Notes under the pieces: model-generated
The model's database searches: none
What the model saw: only the letters and a program-made list of their open reading frames with translations
Told to the model about the DNA's origin: nothing
Made by a program: the position numbers and the translations under genes
From: Rhodanobacter sp. AS-Z3
GTDB lineage: Bacteria; Pseudomonadota; Gammaproteobacteria; Xanthomonadales; Rhodanobacteraceae
Direction: 5' to 3'
DNA length: 64,000 nt
NCBI RefSeq assembly: GCF_029224025.1
Contig: NZ_CP119392.1
Location: 3,867,001 to 3,931,000 of the forward strand
Shown here: in pieces, positions 35,683 through 45,061 of the stretch
Layout: every line of letters starts with the position of its first letter
Position numbering within the stretch: the first letter of the stretch is position 1

Positions 35683-37152
35683 CTAGAGGTCGCGCAGCGA
35701 CTCCACCATGCCGTCGACGCCGACCGCCAGCAGCTTCAAGGTGTTGGTGCCGCCTCCCTGGCCGACATGATCGCCCTGGGTCAGCACCACGCGATCACCG
35801 TCCTGCAGGAAGCCCTGGGCAAACAGTTGCTGTACGGCGGAACGCGCCGTGGCTACCGAGGTGAGGCCTTCGTGCGAGAACGCCACCGGCTGCACGTCGC
35901 GCAATAGCAGCATGCGCCGGCGCGCCGAGGCCATCGGCGACAAGGCGAAGATCGGCACCGCGCTGCCATAGCGCGATAGCCACTGTGCGGTGGCGCCGGA
36001 TTCGGTCAAGGCCACGATGGCACGCACCTCGAGTCGACCCGCCAGCATCATGGCCGCCAGCGCAATCGCCTGGTCGGTACGGTCGAGCATGTGGCCACCG
36101 GCGGTCAGGTCTTCTTTCGGCTCGAACTGGCGCTCCGCACCCAGACAGATCCGGCACATCGCTGCCACGGCCTTGTCCGGATGCGCACCGGCGGCCGTTT
36201 CTTCCGACAGCATCACCGCATCGGTGCCATCGATCACCGCGTTGGCCACGTCGAGCACTTCGGCGCGGGTCGGGATCGGCGAGCGCACCATCGACTGCAG
36301 CATCTGCGTGGCGGTGATCACCGCGCGATTGCGCTGCACCGATTCGCGAATGATCTTCTTCTGCAAGCCCGGCAACTCGGCATCGCCGATCTCCACGCCG
36401 AGGTCACCGCGCGCCACCATCACCACGTCGGAGGCGTCGATGATTTCGCCCAGCACGGGAATCGCGTCAGCGCGCTCGATTTTTGCCACCAGCGCGGCAT
36501 GACCACCGGCCTCCTGCAACAACCGTCGCGCCTGGTGCATGTCGTCGGCCGAGCGCACGAACGAGATCGCCAGAAAATCCGCACCAATCTCCGCGGCCAG
36601 CTTGATGTCCGCCTTGTCCTTGTCCGACAGTGCCGTCACTGACAGTCCGCCACCTTGACGATTGAGTCCCTTGCGGTTGGACAACTTGCCGCCGATCAAC
36701 ACCTGGCAGCGCACCTCGGCGCCCACGACTTCCTGCACCGTCAGCGCGACCAACCCGTCGTCCAGCAACAGCACGTCGCCGGCGTGCACATCGCCAGGCA
36801 GTCCGTAATAGCTCACTCCGACCCGAGTGACGTCGCCAGGCGGAACATCGGGTTGGCAATCCAGCACGAATGACGCACCGTCGACCAGTTCGACCGGTCC
36901 GTTGGCGAAGGTCTCGATGCGGATCTTCGGGCCTTGCAGATCAGCCAGAATGCCGACCTCGCAGCCAGCATCGATCGCCGCCGCGCGCACGGCATTGGCG
37001 CGTGCACGATGGTCGTCCGGCTCGCCGTGCGAAAGATTCAGACGAACCACGTTGACGCCTTCGGCGATGATCCGGGCCAGCATGCCCGGTGCATCGGTGG
37101 CGGGGCCCAGGGTGGCAACGATCTTGGTGCGACGCAGAGGAGTTTCGTTCAT
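35683..37152 (-). CDS. pyk: Pyruvate kinase
   Basis: The 489-residue protein has RRTKIVATLGPAT, RLNLSHGEPDDH, the catalytic lysine in LVAKIERADAIPVLGEI, the metal/phosphate-binding MVARGDLGVEIG, and ATQMLQSMVRSPIPTRAEV. It makes pyruvate and ATP from PEP. The ATG at 37152 is unambiguous. The C-terminal effector domain is present. Confidence 0.97.
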   Translation of the reverse strand: MNETPLRRTKIVATLGPATDAPGMLARIIAEGVNVVRLNLSHGEPDDHRARANAVRAAAIDAGCEVGILADLQGPKIRIETFANGPVELVDGASFVLDCQPDVPPGDVTRVGVSYYGLPGDVHAGDVLLLDDGLVALTVQEVVGAEVRCQVLIGGKLSNRKGLNRQGGGLSVTALSDKDKADIKLAAEIGADFLAISFVRSADDMHQARRLLQEAGGHAALVAKIERADAIPVLGEIIDASDVVMVARGDLGVEIGDAELPGLQKKIIRESVQRNRAVITATQMLQSMVRSPIPTRAEVLDVANAVIDGTDAVMLSEETAAGAHPDKAVAAMCRICLGAERQFEPKEDLTAGGHMLDRTDQAIALAAMMLAGRLEVRAIVALTESGATAQWLSRYGSAVPIFALSPMASARRRMLLLRDVQPVAFSHEGLTSVATARSAVQQLFAQGFLQDGDRVVLTQGDHVGQGGGTNTLKLLAVGVDGMVESLRDL

Positions 37153-37233
37153 GGTTTGAGGCTAACAGATGAATGACGACGCGCCATCACCCTGCATTCG
37201 TATGCATAGGGGTGATGACACGAATGAGGGGAG

Positions 37234-38046
37234 TCACTGCCCGAGCGTGAGGTTCAGCACCGCCGCCAGTCGTCGACCTGCCTGACGCAGACGCAATTCG
37301 GCTTCGGGCAACTCCGCTTTGACGTAGGCCTTGTCGATCTGGTGCGTGGCCGGATAGAAACCCGACTCGGCGGTGATCCGGCAGGACTCTTCGGCCCATT
37401 GTGCGTAGGGGTTGTCCAGCGGTGCGATCGGCGCCGGCAACGCCACCGGCACGGCGGAGTCCAGCATCTGCGCATAGCTCTGCGCATCCATCCCGCGGCT
37501 GTAGAGCATGCCGGAGTCCCACACTTTGTGCAGATTGCTGCCCTTGCCGTCGAACTGCACCTGGAAGGTGTTGCCGCCCTTGTCGTCGCGATAGCCGGCG
37601 TGCAGCGGCTGATGGATGTCGCCGACAAAATGCACCACGAACTTCAGCGCATTGCGCCGAACCGCATCGCTCTGACTGCGATCGCCTAGCACGCCGACGT
37701 AGTACTGCAGTGCCGACACCACGCAGCGCCCGTCACGGCAGTCGCGCGGCGGCACGTAATCACAAGCACTGCCGCCAAGGAAATTGATGTAGTGCTGGCC
37801 GCGGGTCTGCTTCCACAGTGCGGTCATCGCCGGGTCGTCCTGCATCTGGTCCGCCCAGCTGGCGATATCGGCCAGCGAGGTGGTGTGCTCGGGCGCCAGC
37901 AGGCGTTCCACCTCGGCCTCGGCTGTCGGGCTCAGGTGGCGCTGTGCCAGTTCGGCCACCACGCTGTGACCGAGCGGCCCCCACGCCTGTGCGGGGACAA
38001 TCACCAGGCAGGCAAGCAACACGACGGCGCGACGGGCAAAACGCAT
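37234..38046 (-). CDS. S1/P1-type zinc nuclease, secreted
   Basis: The 270-residue protein has a signal peptide ending PAQA, so the mature chain begins with W22, the zinc-binding N-terminal Trp of S1/P1 nucleases (AWGPLGH). Further zinc ligands are in IASWAD and in KFVVHFVGDIHQPLHAGY with DDKGGN. It would cut single-stranded DNA and RNA in the periplasm or medium. I start it at ATG 38046; ATG 38061 is possible. It is divergent from gap. Confidence 0.9.
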   Translation of the reverse strand: MRFARRAVVLLACLVIVPAQAWGPLGHSVVAELAQRHLSPTAEAEVERLLAPEHTTSLADIASWADQMQDDPAMTALWKQTRGQHYINFLGGSACDYVPPRDCRDGRCVVSALQYYVGVLGDRSQSDAVRRNALKFVVHFVGDIHQPLHAGYRDDKGGNTFQVQFDGKGSNLHKVWDSGMLYSRGMDAQSYAQMLDSAVPVALPAPIAPLDNPYAQWAEESCRITAESGFYPATHQIDKAYVKAELPEAELRLRQAGRRLAAVLNLTLGQ

Positions 38047-38243
38047 GGCAGGTGATTCCATTGAACGGCTGTCCGCAGTCTGCCACAGACCGCCGCGGCT
38101 TTTTGCCGCGGCGGCGGTCCCTCGCGGTCGTGCCGGGACGTGCCCCCCTTCCGTACAGCGGCAGCGGCCAGGCAACCCGAGCGGAATGGCTGTAAAATGG
38201 CCGCTTTCCGGTCGCCTCAGCGGCCTTGCCTGCCACCCCCTAA

Positions 38244-39260
<1,017 letters not shown>

Positions 39261-39314
39261 GCGCGTGGGAGCCCGCTGGAGGGCGATGCCCATGCTCTGG
39301 ATGCACACAAAATG

Positions 39315-39351
39315 AAGCCCGCGTCGACCTCCGTCGACGCGGGCTTTTTCA
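39315..39351. terminator. Strong intrinsic terminator after gap
   Basis: AAGCCCGCGTCGAC (39315-39328) and GTCGACGCGGGCTT (39333-39346) form a perfect 14-bp stem with a CTCC loop followed by TTTC. It may also help end norB, which converges from the right. Confidence 0.9.
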
Positions 39352-39365
39352 TGGGCAATCGCTAC

Positions 39366-41669
39366 TCAGCGACGTTCGGCCGCCGCGTCCGCACGCACGC
39401 CAAGCCAGCTCTTGAAGGTAGCGATCACCAGCGGAGCGGCACCGAAGATGATGAACACCAGGTCGCCCGGCAGGCGCAGCCACTCGATGACATGCGAGCG
39501 CGGCAGGCCCATGTAGTCGATGCTGCGCGCGTGCCAGTAACCGTTCTGCAGCACGTCCCATAGTTGCAGCAGGCCACTCGGGAACAGGCTCATCACCAGC
39601 ATCATCGCCAGGCCCGCATTGGTACCCCAGAACGCGACCTTGACGTATTTCTCGATGCCGGGCCAACGCTCCTCGCTGCTGGTCTGACGCAGCGTGAATA
39701 CCATCAGCGCGAGCGCCAGCATGCCAAACACACCCATCAACGCAGCATGGCCGTGGGTCGGCGTGATCTGGGTACCTACCTCGTAATAGCTGACGATCGG
39801 CAGGTTGAGGAAGAAGCCCAGCATGCCGGCGCCGACGAAGTTCCAGAAGCCCACAGCCATCAGAAAATAGAACGTCCACTTGTGCGGCACGCGGATCGAC
39901 TTGCCGTCGACGTCGACCTTGCCCTTGGTCGCCCTGACGAAGTCCCAGGCGTCGAGCGTCAGCAGCGTCAGCGGCACCACTTCGAGCACCGAGAAGATCG
40001 CCGACAACGCCATGTTCAAGTTGCTTTGACCGGAGAAGTACCAGTGATGGCCGGTACCGATCAGGCCGCCAAGGAAGTACAGGATCGCGTCCAGGTAGAT
40101 CACCCGCAGCGCCACGTTGCGGTGCGCCAGGCCCAGTTGATAAAAGGTCAGCGCGACCACCGTGGTAGCGAAGAATTCAAAGAAGCCTTCGACCCACAGA
40201 TGGATGATCCAGAAGCGCCAGGTGTCGACCACGGTGAAGTTGGTTTCGGCGCCAAAGAACAACGCGGGCACGTAGAACACCGGGATCGCCACCGCGGCGA
40301 ACAGGAACATTTTCGCCAGCGGACGCGCCTTCTCGTTGGCTACGGCGCTCGGTCGCGCCAGCACCCACAGGATCGCAAACCAGACCAGCAGGCCGACCAC
40401 CAGCAGGTACTGCCAGACCCGGCCCAGTTCCAGATACTCCCAACCCTGATCGCCAAACCAGAACCACCAGGTGCCAAGCTTCTGCGCAATGCCGGCCCAC
40501 ACGCCAAGCAGGCTGCCGCCGATCACCACCACGAAGGCGGCAAACAACAGATGAATCCAGCCAGCCAGCCAGCGCGGCTCTTCGGTGCGCAACGAACGAC
40601 CAAGGAAAAGTGCGGCGGCGACGTAGGAGGTGGCGATCCAGAAAATCGCCGTCTGCAGATGCCAGGTACGCAGCAAGTTGCTGGGGAAAATGTTTTCCAG
40701 CTGGAAGCCATAAAAGCTGCCCGGATCGGCGCGGAAGTGGGCGACGCCACCACCGACCAGCGCCTGCATCAGAAACAGCAAGGCCACCACCACGAAGAAC
40801 TTCACCAGCGCGCGCTGGCCCGGGCTTGATTTGCCGGGCACCAGTTGCGGCTGCACGTTGTGGCCGCGGCTGATCCAGCCCAGGTAGTCGAACTTGCCGA
40901 ACGCCAGCAGCACGGTGGCGATGCCCGCCAGCAGCACCAGCAGACTCAGCGCACTCCACAGCAGCGCATCCGATGTGGCGAGGTTGCCCACCGTGGGGTC
41001 ATACGGGAAGTTGTTGGTGTATGAGGCGTTGGTACCAGGCCGGTTGGCCACCGAGGCCCATGCGGCCCAGGTGACGAAGGCGGTGAACTGATGCAATTCG
41101 GTCGGGTCGGTGATCAGGTCGGGTTTGAGTCCGCCATTCCTGGTCGGATCCTGGAAGTACTTGGTCCAGTAACCCACCTGTTGTCGGTAGGCGCTCGCTT
41201 CGGGCGCAGTCAGCCGCAGCACGTCGGCCTGAGCGTCATAGCGATTGGTCTTCAGCGCCACCGCCGTTTCGGCGTGCACGGCCGCCTGTTTCGATGCGTC
41301 CAGTTCGGCCATCGGCTTGCCGAACTGCTCGCTGGCAATCGCCGCGGCGGTGTCCTGGCCGATGGAATGCAACGCCGCTGCCGCGTAGTCCGGCCCAAGG
41401 TAGGCGCCGTGACCCCAGATGCTCCCGTTGTCCATCAAACCGTAGCGGAGAAATATCGCCTGCCCCTTGCTGACGTCGTCGCCGCTGAATACGGTATTGC
41501 CCTGCGCATCCACCACCTGACCTGGAATCGGTGGAGCGTTGCGATAAGCCAGCATGGTGATGCCGAGCAATCCGACGAAGCCGACCACCAGAACGATCAT
41601 CACGGTGCGCAACCACCATGGTGAAAGTTCGGTGTCGTCGTCGGACAAGGGTTGTGCGGCGTCGTTCAT
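39366..41669 (-). CDS. norB: Quinol-dependent nitric oxide reductase (qNor)
   Basis: The 767-residue single-subunit enzyme reduces two NO to N2O with electrons from quinol. The N-terminal extension of about 200 residues (soluble, QGNTVFSGDDVSKGQAIFL region, with no CxxCH heme motif) distinguishes it from the cytochrome-type NorB. The catalytic core has the haem and FeB histidines in RTWHLQTAIFW, IIHLWVEGFFEFFATT, GTGHHWYFSGQ and PTHGHAALMG. The ATG at 41669 follows GGGGAG; the frame can be extended 14 codons. It ends the denitrification chain seen in this block at N2O: no nosZ is present in the window. Confidence 0.95.
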   Translation of the reverse strand: MNDAAQPLSDDDTELSPWWLRTVMIVLVVGFVGLLGITMLAYRNAPPIPGQVVDAQGNTVFSGDDVSKGQAIFLRYGLMDNGSIWGHGAYLGPDYAAAALHSIGQDTAAAIASEQFGKPMAELDASKQAAVHAETAVALKTNRYDAQADVLRLTAPEASAYRQQVGYWTKYFQDPTRNGGLKPDLITDPTELHQFTAFVTWAAWASVANRPGTNASYTNNFPYDPTVGNLATSDALLWSALSLLVLLAGIATVLLAFGKFDYLGWISRGHNVQPQLVPGKSSPGQRALVKFFVVVALLFLMQALVGGGVAHFRADPGSFYGFQLENIFPSNLLRTWHLQTAIFWIATSYVAAALFLGRSLRTEEPRWLAGWIHLLFAAFVVVIGGSLLGVWAGIAQKLGTWWFWFGDQGWEYLELGRVWQYLLVVGLLVWFAILWVLARPSAVANEKARPLAKMFLFAAVAIPVFYVPALFFGAETNFTVVDTWRFWIIHLWVEGFFEFFATTVVALTFYQLGLAHRNVALRVIYLDAILYFLGGLIGTGHHWYFSGQSNLNMALSAIFSVLEVVPLTLLTLDAWDFVRATKGKVDVDGKSIRVPHKWTFYFLMAVGFWNFVGAGMLGFFLNLPIVSYYEVGTQITPTHGHAALMGVFGMLALALMVFTLRQTSSEERWPGIEKYVKVAFWGTNAGLAMMLVMSLFPSGLLQLWDVLQNGYWHARSIDYMGLPRSHVIEWLRLPGDLVFIIFGAAPLVIATFKSWLGVRADAAAERR

Positions 41670-41739
41670 CAGTCGATCTCCCCAGGGTGACAAAAACATG
41701 TGGCCCAGCAACAGGTCTGGACACGAAATGGATCGGAGC

Positions 41740-41753
41740 TTGGTGCAGGTTAC
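41740..41753 (-). promoter_or_regulatory. Weak FNR-type box upstream of norB
   Basis: TTGGTGCAGGTTAC on the plus strand matches 7 of 10 fixed positions of TTGAT-N4-GTCAA. Its centre is 77.5 bp before the norB ATG. Matches of this quality can occur by chance. Confidence 0.3.
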
Positions 41754-41817
41754 GCCGTTACCCCGGTGGCAGGGAACGCAGGAGTAGCGCCAGGCAGGAG
41801 TGCCCGGTGGGAAGAAA

Positions 41818-41845
41818 GAGCATCGCCCGCGAGCGACCTCCTACG
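41818..41845. repeat. REP-like single arm
   Basis: On the minus strand the sequence reads GTAGGAGGTCGCTCGCGGGC and then GATGCTC, similar in style to the elements at 43324-43396 and 23691-23720. It lies just past the fdxA stop, in the fdxA-norB gap. Confidence 0.5.
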
Positions 41846-42167
41846 AGCGTTTCAATAACGGCAGCTTGTCCGGCACCCCATCCCACTTGGCGGCGTCTTC
41901 CATCGCCGGGATTTTGCTCGTCATTACTGGCCATTGGCTGGCCAGCTCGGCATTGATCGCCATGAAAATCTCCTGCCCCGCCGGAACATCCAGCTCGGGG
42001 AAGATGGCACCGACCGGACATTCCTCCACGCACAGCGTGCAGTCGATGCACTCGTCCGGATCGATCACCAGAAAATTGGGGCCGGCATGAAAGCAATCCA
42101 CCGGGCAGACCTCGACGCAATCGGTATGTTTGCAGTTGATGCAGTTTTCAGTGACGACGTGCGTCAT
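41841..42167 (-). CDS. fdxA: 7Fe ferredoxin (FdxA type)
   Basis: The 108-residue protein has the cysteine pattern of Azotobacter ferredoxin I: C9, C17 and C50 for the [3Fe-4S] cluster and C21, C40, C43, C46 for the [4Fe-4S] cluster, plus C25. GGAAGGAGG precedes the ATG at 42167. A FNR-type box lies 72.5 bp upstream, shared with the divergent azurin gene. It is probably an electron carrier under low oxygen; the partner is not shown. Confidence 0.93.
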   Translation of the reverse strand: MTHVVTENCINCKHTDCVEVCPVDCFHAGPNFLVIDPDECIDCTLCVEECPVGAIFPELDVPAGQEIFMAINAELASQWPVMTSKIPAMEDAAKWDGVPDKLPLLKRS

Positions 42168-42232
42168 CTTGCCTCCTTCCGACGCCTGCCGGTGTGTGGT
42201 TACAGTGTCGATGACGGATGGCGTGGACAGCC

Positions 42233-42246
42233 ATGACCCAGATCAG
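42233..42246. promoter_or_regulatory. FNR-type box shared by fdxA and azurin
   Basis: ATGACCCAGATCAG matches 8 of 10 fixed positions of the TTGAC-N4-ATCAA form. Its centre (42239.5) is exactly 72.5 bp from both start codons, so a regulator bound at -41.5 would leave a leader of about 31 nt in either direction. Confidence 0.6.
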
Positions 42247-42311
42247 TGCCAATCACGCACCGCCACCGCAGAATTCTTCCGTGCCCCACCTTCCCCAAGG
42301 AGCAACATCTG

Positions 42312-42758
42312 ATGCGTAAACTTATTGCCATTGCCCTGCTTGGTCTGCTCTCCACACCGCTGATGGCGGCGGAATGCTCGACCACGGTCGAAGCGAGCGA
42401 CGCCATGCAGTTCAACACCAAGACAATTACCGTACCGAAGACCTGCAAGGCGTTCAAGGTGGTCCTGAAGCACACCGGTAAACTGCCGGTCACTGCAATG
42501 GGCCACAACTGGGTGCTGTCGCACAGCAGCGACGAAGCCGGCGTGATTTCCGACGGCATGAAGGCCGGTGCAACCAACAGCTACGAGAAGCCGGGTGACA
42601 CGCGCATCATTGCGCACACCAAGCTGATCGGTGGCGGCGAGACCGATACCGCCACCATCAACGTGACCAAGCTGAAAGCGGGCGAACAGTATGCGTTCTT
42701 CTGCACGTTCCCCGGACACGCGGCGCTGATGAAGGGCAGCTTGAGTCTGGGCCAGTAA
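42312..42758 (+). CDS. azu: Azurin
   Basis: The 148-residue precursor has a 19-residue signal peptide; the mature chain starts AECSTT. Blue-copper ligands fall at the classical mature positions: His46 in MGHNW, and Cys112, His117, Met121 in CTFPGHAALM. Azurin donates electrons to nitrite reductase in denitrifiers, which fits NirK 3 kb away. The ATG at 42312 follows AAGGAG; the frame extends upstream through the FNR box and is not used. Confidence 0.96.
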   Translation: MRKLIAIALLGLLSTPLMAAECSTTVEASDAMQFNTKTITVPKTCKAFKVVLKHTGKLPVTAMGHNWVLSHSSDEAGVISDGMKAGATNSYEKPGDTRIIAHTKLIGGGETDTATINVTKLKAGEQYAFFCTFPGHAALMKGSLSLGQ

Positions 42759-42774
42759 ACTTCACGAACCAGCG

Positions 42775-42808
42775 ACGCATCCGGCTGTCATGGCCGGATG
42801 CGTTTTTT
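42775..42808 (+). terminator. Intrinsic terminator after azurin
   Basis: ACGCATCCGGC (42775-42785) and GCCGGATGCGT (42793-42803) form an 11-bp stem followed by TTTTT. It separates azurin from the globin gene. Confidence 0.9.
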
Positions 42809-42850
42809 GTTGGCTCCCGCATCACACGTCGTTCCACGTACGGATCCACC

Positions 42851-43267
42851 ATGTCCCGCATCAACACGCAGTCGCCGCTCGATGAATCCGACCTCGCCAC
42901 ACTGGTCGATCATTTCTACGAGAAAGTGCGGCGTGACGCGCAGATTGGTCCGATCTTCAACGACGCCGTACACGACTGGGATGAACACAAACGCCTGCTC
43001 ACCTCGTTCTGGGCCTCAGTGGCCCTGGGCGCTGGCAGCTATCGGGGCAACCCGATGGGCGCGCATCGACCACACCCGATTCGCGCCGAACATTTCGACC
43101 ACTGGCTGGAGTTGTGGGGCGAAACCTGTGTCGAGGAACTGGACGAAGCCAGCGCGGAAAGAATGCTGGAATATGCGCAACGCATCGGTCGCAGCTTGAA
43201 GTACGGACTTGGCCTGAATCCACAGGCGCAACCGTTTGGCGTACCCATCGTCGGCATTGAACGCTAG
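42851..43267 (+). CDS. Group III truncated haemoglobin
   Basis: The 138-residue protein has the truncated-globin pattern LVDHFYEKVRRDAQIGPIF, then a Trp-rich central helix (LLTSFWASVALG) and FDHWLELWGE. The length and the spacing fit group III (Ctb-like) globins, which bind NO and O2. It sits inside the denitrification block 92 bp after azurin, behind a terminator, so it must have its own promoter; I find no FNR box there. A role in NO handling is plausible. Confidence 0.88.
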   Translation: MSRINTQSPLDESDLATLVDHFYEKVRRDAQIGPIFNDAVHDWDEHKRLLTSFWASVALGAGSYRGNPMGAHRPHPIRAEHFDHWLELWGETCVEELDEASAERMLEYAQRIGRSLKYGLGLNPQAQPFGVPIVGIER

Positions 43268-43283
43268 GTCGAATCGACCCTCG

Positions 43284-43313
43284 CTGTAGGGCGGGCACGC
43301 CCCACCCTACAGC
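43284..43313. repeat. Palindromic element, family B copy 2
   Basis: CTGTAGGGCGGG and CCACCCTACAG are the arms of a compact palindrome. It directly precedes a family A element, repeating the pairing seen at 29530-29680. Confidence 0.75.
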
Positions 43314-43323
43314 TGCCATACCC

Positions 43324-43396
43324 GCAGGAGCGCACCCTGAGCGCGATGCTCTCCGTTGTGTGACGAAGAGCTATCGCGCACAGGGTGCGCTCCTAC
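43324..43396. repeat. Palindromic REP-like element, family A copy 3
   Basis: GCAGGAGCGCACCCTGAGCG (from 43324) pairs with CGCACAGGGTGCGCTCCTAC (ending 43396). It lies in the tail-to-tail gap between the globin gene and tpx. Confidence 0.85.
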
Positions 43397-43407
43397 GATG
43401 ATCGCCT

Positions 43408-43908
43408 TCAGGCCAGCACTTTCAACGCGGCATCGTAATTCGGCTCGTGCCCGATCTCGTTGATCAGCTCGGCGTGAATGACCTTGTCGCGCTCATCCAG
43501 CACCACCACCGCGCGTGCAGCGAGACCGGCCAACGGGCCGCTGGCGATCGCCACGCCGTAGTCGTTGAGGAACTGACGGCCACGCATCATCGACAGGTTG
43601 GTCACCTTGTCCAGCCCTTCGGCGCCGCAGAAGCGCGCCTGCGCGAACGGCAGGTCAGCCGAGATGCACAGCACCACGGTGTTGTCGAGTTTGCCAGCCA
43701 GTTCATTGAAGCGACGTACCGAGGCGGCGCAGACGCCGGTGTCGACACTGGGGAAAATATTCAGCACCTTGCGCTTGCCTGCATAGCTCGACAACGCAAC
43801 GTCGGACAGATCACCGGCAACCAACGTGAAAGCCGGCGCGGTCGAACCTGCTGCGGGAAACTGGCCATTGACGCTGATCGGCTGGCCGTGGAACGTGACA
43901 TCAGACAT
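43408..43908 (-). CDS. tpx: Thiol peroxidase Tpx
   Basis: The 166-residue atypical 2-Cys peroxiredoxin has the peroxidatic C60 in [10 protein letters not shown] and the resolving C94 in ARFCGAEG, matching E. coli Cys61/Cys95. It reduces lipid and organic peroxides with thioredoxin. The ATG at 43908 begins MSDVTFHG; the frame extends upstream without support. It follows the small 4-TM gene by 26 bp and could be co-transcribed with it. Confidence 0.94.
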   Translation of the reverse strand: MSDVTFHGQPISVNGQFPAAGSTAPAFTLVAGDLSDVALSSYAGKRKVLNIFPSVDTGVCAASVRRFNELAGKLDNTVVLCISADLPFAQARFCGAEGLDKVTNLSMMRGRQFLNDYGVAIASGPLAGLAARAVVVLDERDKVIHAELINEIGHEPNYDAALKVLA

Positions 43909-43934
43909 GGAACACCTCGTTGCGGAATGAATGA

Positions 43935-44372
43935 CTACAAGTAGAACATGGTCTTGGCCAGGAAGACGATTCCGACCATCAGCGCCAGCACAATGCGATG
44001 AGTGTGCTTGAAACGACAGACGTCCATCTTGCCACTGCGCATGGCCCACATGGCGTTGACGAACACGCCAAGCACGCCAAAGGCCAGCAGCACCTTCAGC
44101 AGCAGCCAGTTGCCAAAACGACTGCCGACGCAGTCCAGTCCATCGCAGCGGATGTCGAACAACATACCGCCACTGACAAACAACAGCACCACCACGACCG
44201 GCATGAACTGACGCACGCGCGCCATCACGGCCTTCTCGATGCTCTGCATGGTGATGATATCGAAGCGCTTGTGAAGAGCTTCAAGCACGACAACCTCGAA
44301 CGTCACCGCGCCAACGAAGATGATCGCGCAGGACAGGTGCAGCAGCACAATCCACGGATACCAGGCGCTCAT
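43935..44372 (-). CDS. Small four-helix membrane protein, CopD-like
   Basis: The 145-residue protein has four hydrophobic spans ([56 protein letters not shown] and [17 protein letters not shown]). Histidines lie at the ends of spans ([13 protein letters not shown]) and a Cys pair in the loop (RCDGLDC). This pattern resembles CopD-type copper/haem membrane proteins, but I cannot name it. GGAG precedes the ATG at 44372, and an FNR-type box lies 61.5 bp upstream, so it belongs to the anaerobic regulon. Confidence 0.7.
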   Translation of the reverse strand: MSAWYPWIVLLHLSCAIIFVGAVTFEVVVLEALHKRFDIITMQSIEKAVMARVRQFMPVVVVLLFVSGGMLFDIRCDGLDCVGSRFGNWLLLKVLLAFGVLGVFVNAMWAMRSGKMDVCRFKHTHRIVLALMVGIVFLAKTMFYL

Positions 44373-44426
44373 GCAAATTCTCCGGAAGAACTCTTCCAAG
44401 TGTGCACGTGAGCGCCAGCTGTCGCG

Positions 44427-44440
44427 CTGACATGGATCAA
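44427..44440 (-). promoter_or_regulatory. FNR-type box upstream of the CopD-like gene
   Basis: TTGATCCATGTCAG on the minus strand matches 9 of 10 fixed positions of TTGAT-N4-GTCAA. If bound at -41.5 the transcript starts about 20 nt before the ATG. Confidence 0.7.
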
Positions 44441-44475
44441 CCGCCGCCCGAGCCCGGCCGATGGCACGGGCCGCT

Positions 44476-45051
44476 TCAGTGGTTTGGCTGCTCTGCCACG
44501 AGCTTGCGAATCGCCTCGACAAACGCGGGGTCAAGCTTGCCGATTCGCGTGGTGCGCGCGGCGATGCGACCCTCGGCATCCAGCAGGATCAACTCGCTGC
44601 TGTGGTTGAACTCCTTGTCCGGCAGCTGCCGGTATTGCAGGCCCAGTACGCCGGACAGCTGGCGCACCTGCGCCGGCTCGGCCCGCGCCAGGGTCCAGAG
44701 GCTGGAACCCAGCTTGCGCTTCTCGGCATACGTGTGCAGCGTGGCCACATCGTCACGTGCCGGGTCGAAGCTCACCGCCAGCAGGTCAATCTGCGCGCGA
44801 GTGGCCGGGTCCAGCGCATTGCGGGTCAGCCGCATGCTGTCGATGATCATCGGGCAGACCATCTGACAAGAGGTATAGAACATGGTCATCAACTGCGGGC
44901 GGCCGCGTCGTTCTGCCAGCTTCTGCTGATGGCCATTCTGGTCGGTCAGCTGCACTGGCAGGTTGTAGACCGAATCACCGGGCAGCGGCGTGGCCGCCTT
45001 CGCGCTGCCGAACAACAGCAGGATCGCAAGCAGGGGCAATAGACGTTTCAT
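44476..45051 (-). CDS. SCO-family copper chaperone / thioredoxin-like protein
   Basis: The 191-residue protein has a signal peptide (LLPLLAILLLFGSAKA) and the SCO copper motif C62-x3-C66 (YTSCQMVCPM) with the distal His150 in FNHSS. SCO proteins deliver copper or reduce thiols for copper sites in the periplasm. It follows nirV by 10 bp in an apparent nirK-nirV-sco operon, so it probably matures NirK rather than, or as well as, cytochrome oxidase. Confidence 0.9.
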   Translation of the reverse strand: MKRLLPLLAILLLFGSAKAATPLPGDSVYNLPVQLTDQNGHQQKLAERRGRPQLMTMFYTSCQMVCPMIIDSMRLTRNALDPATRAQIDLLAVSFDPARDDVATLHTYAEKRKLGSSLWTLARAEPAQVRQLSGVLGLQYRQLPDKEFNHSSELILLDAEGRIAARTTRIGKLDPAFVEAIRKLVAEQPNH

Positions 45052-45061
45052 GGCGCAAGCC

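Noticed and set aside
41740..41753. norB box as firm evidence of FNR control
   Set aside because: Only 7 of 10 positions match, so it is listed with low confidence and not counted among the solid boxes.
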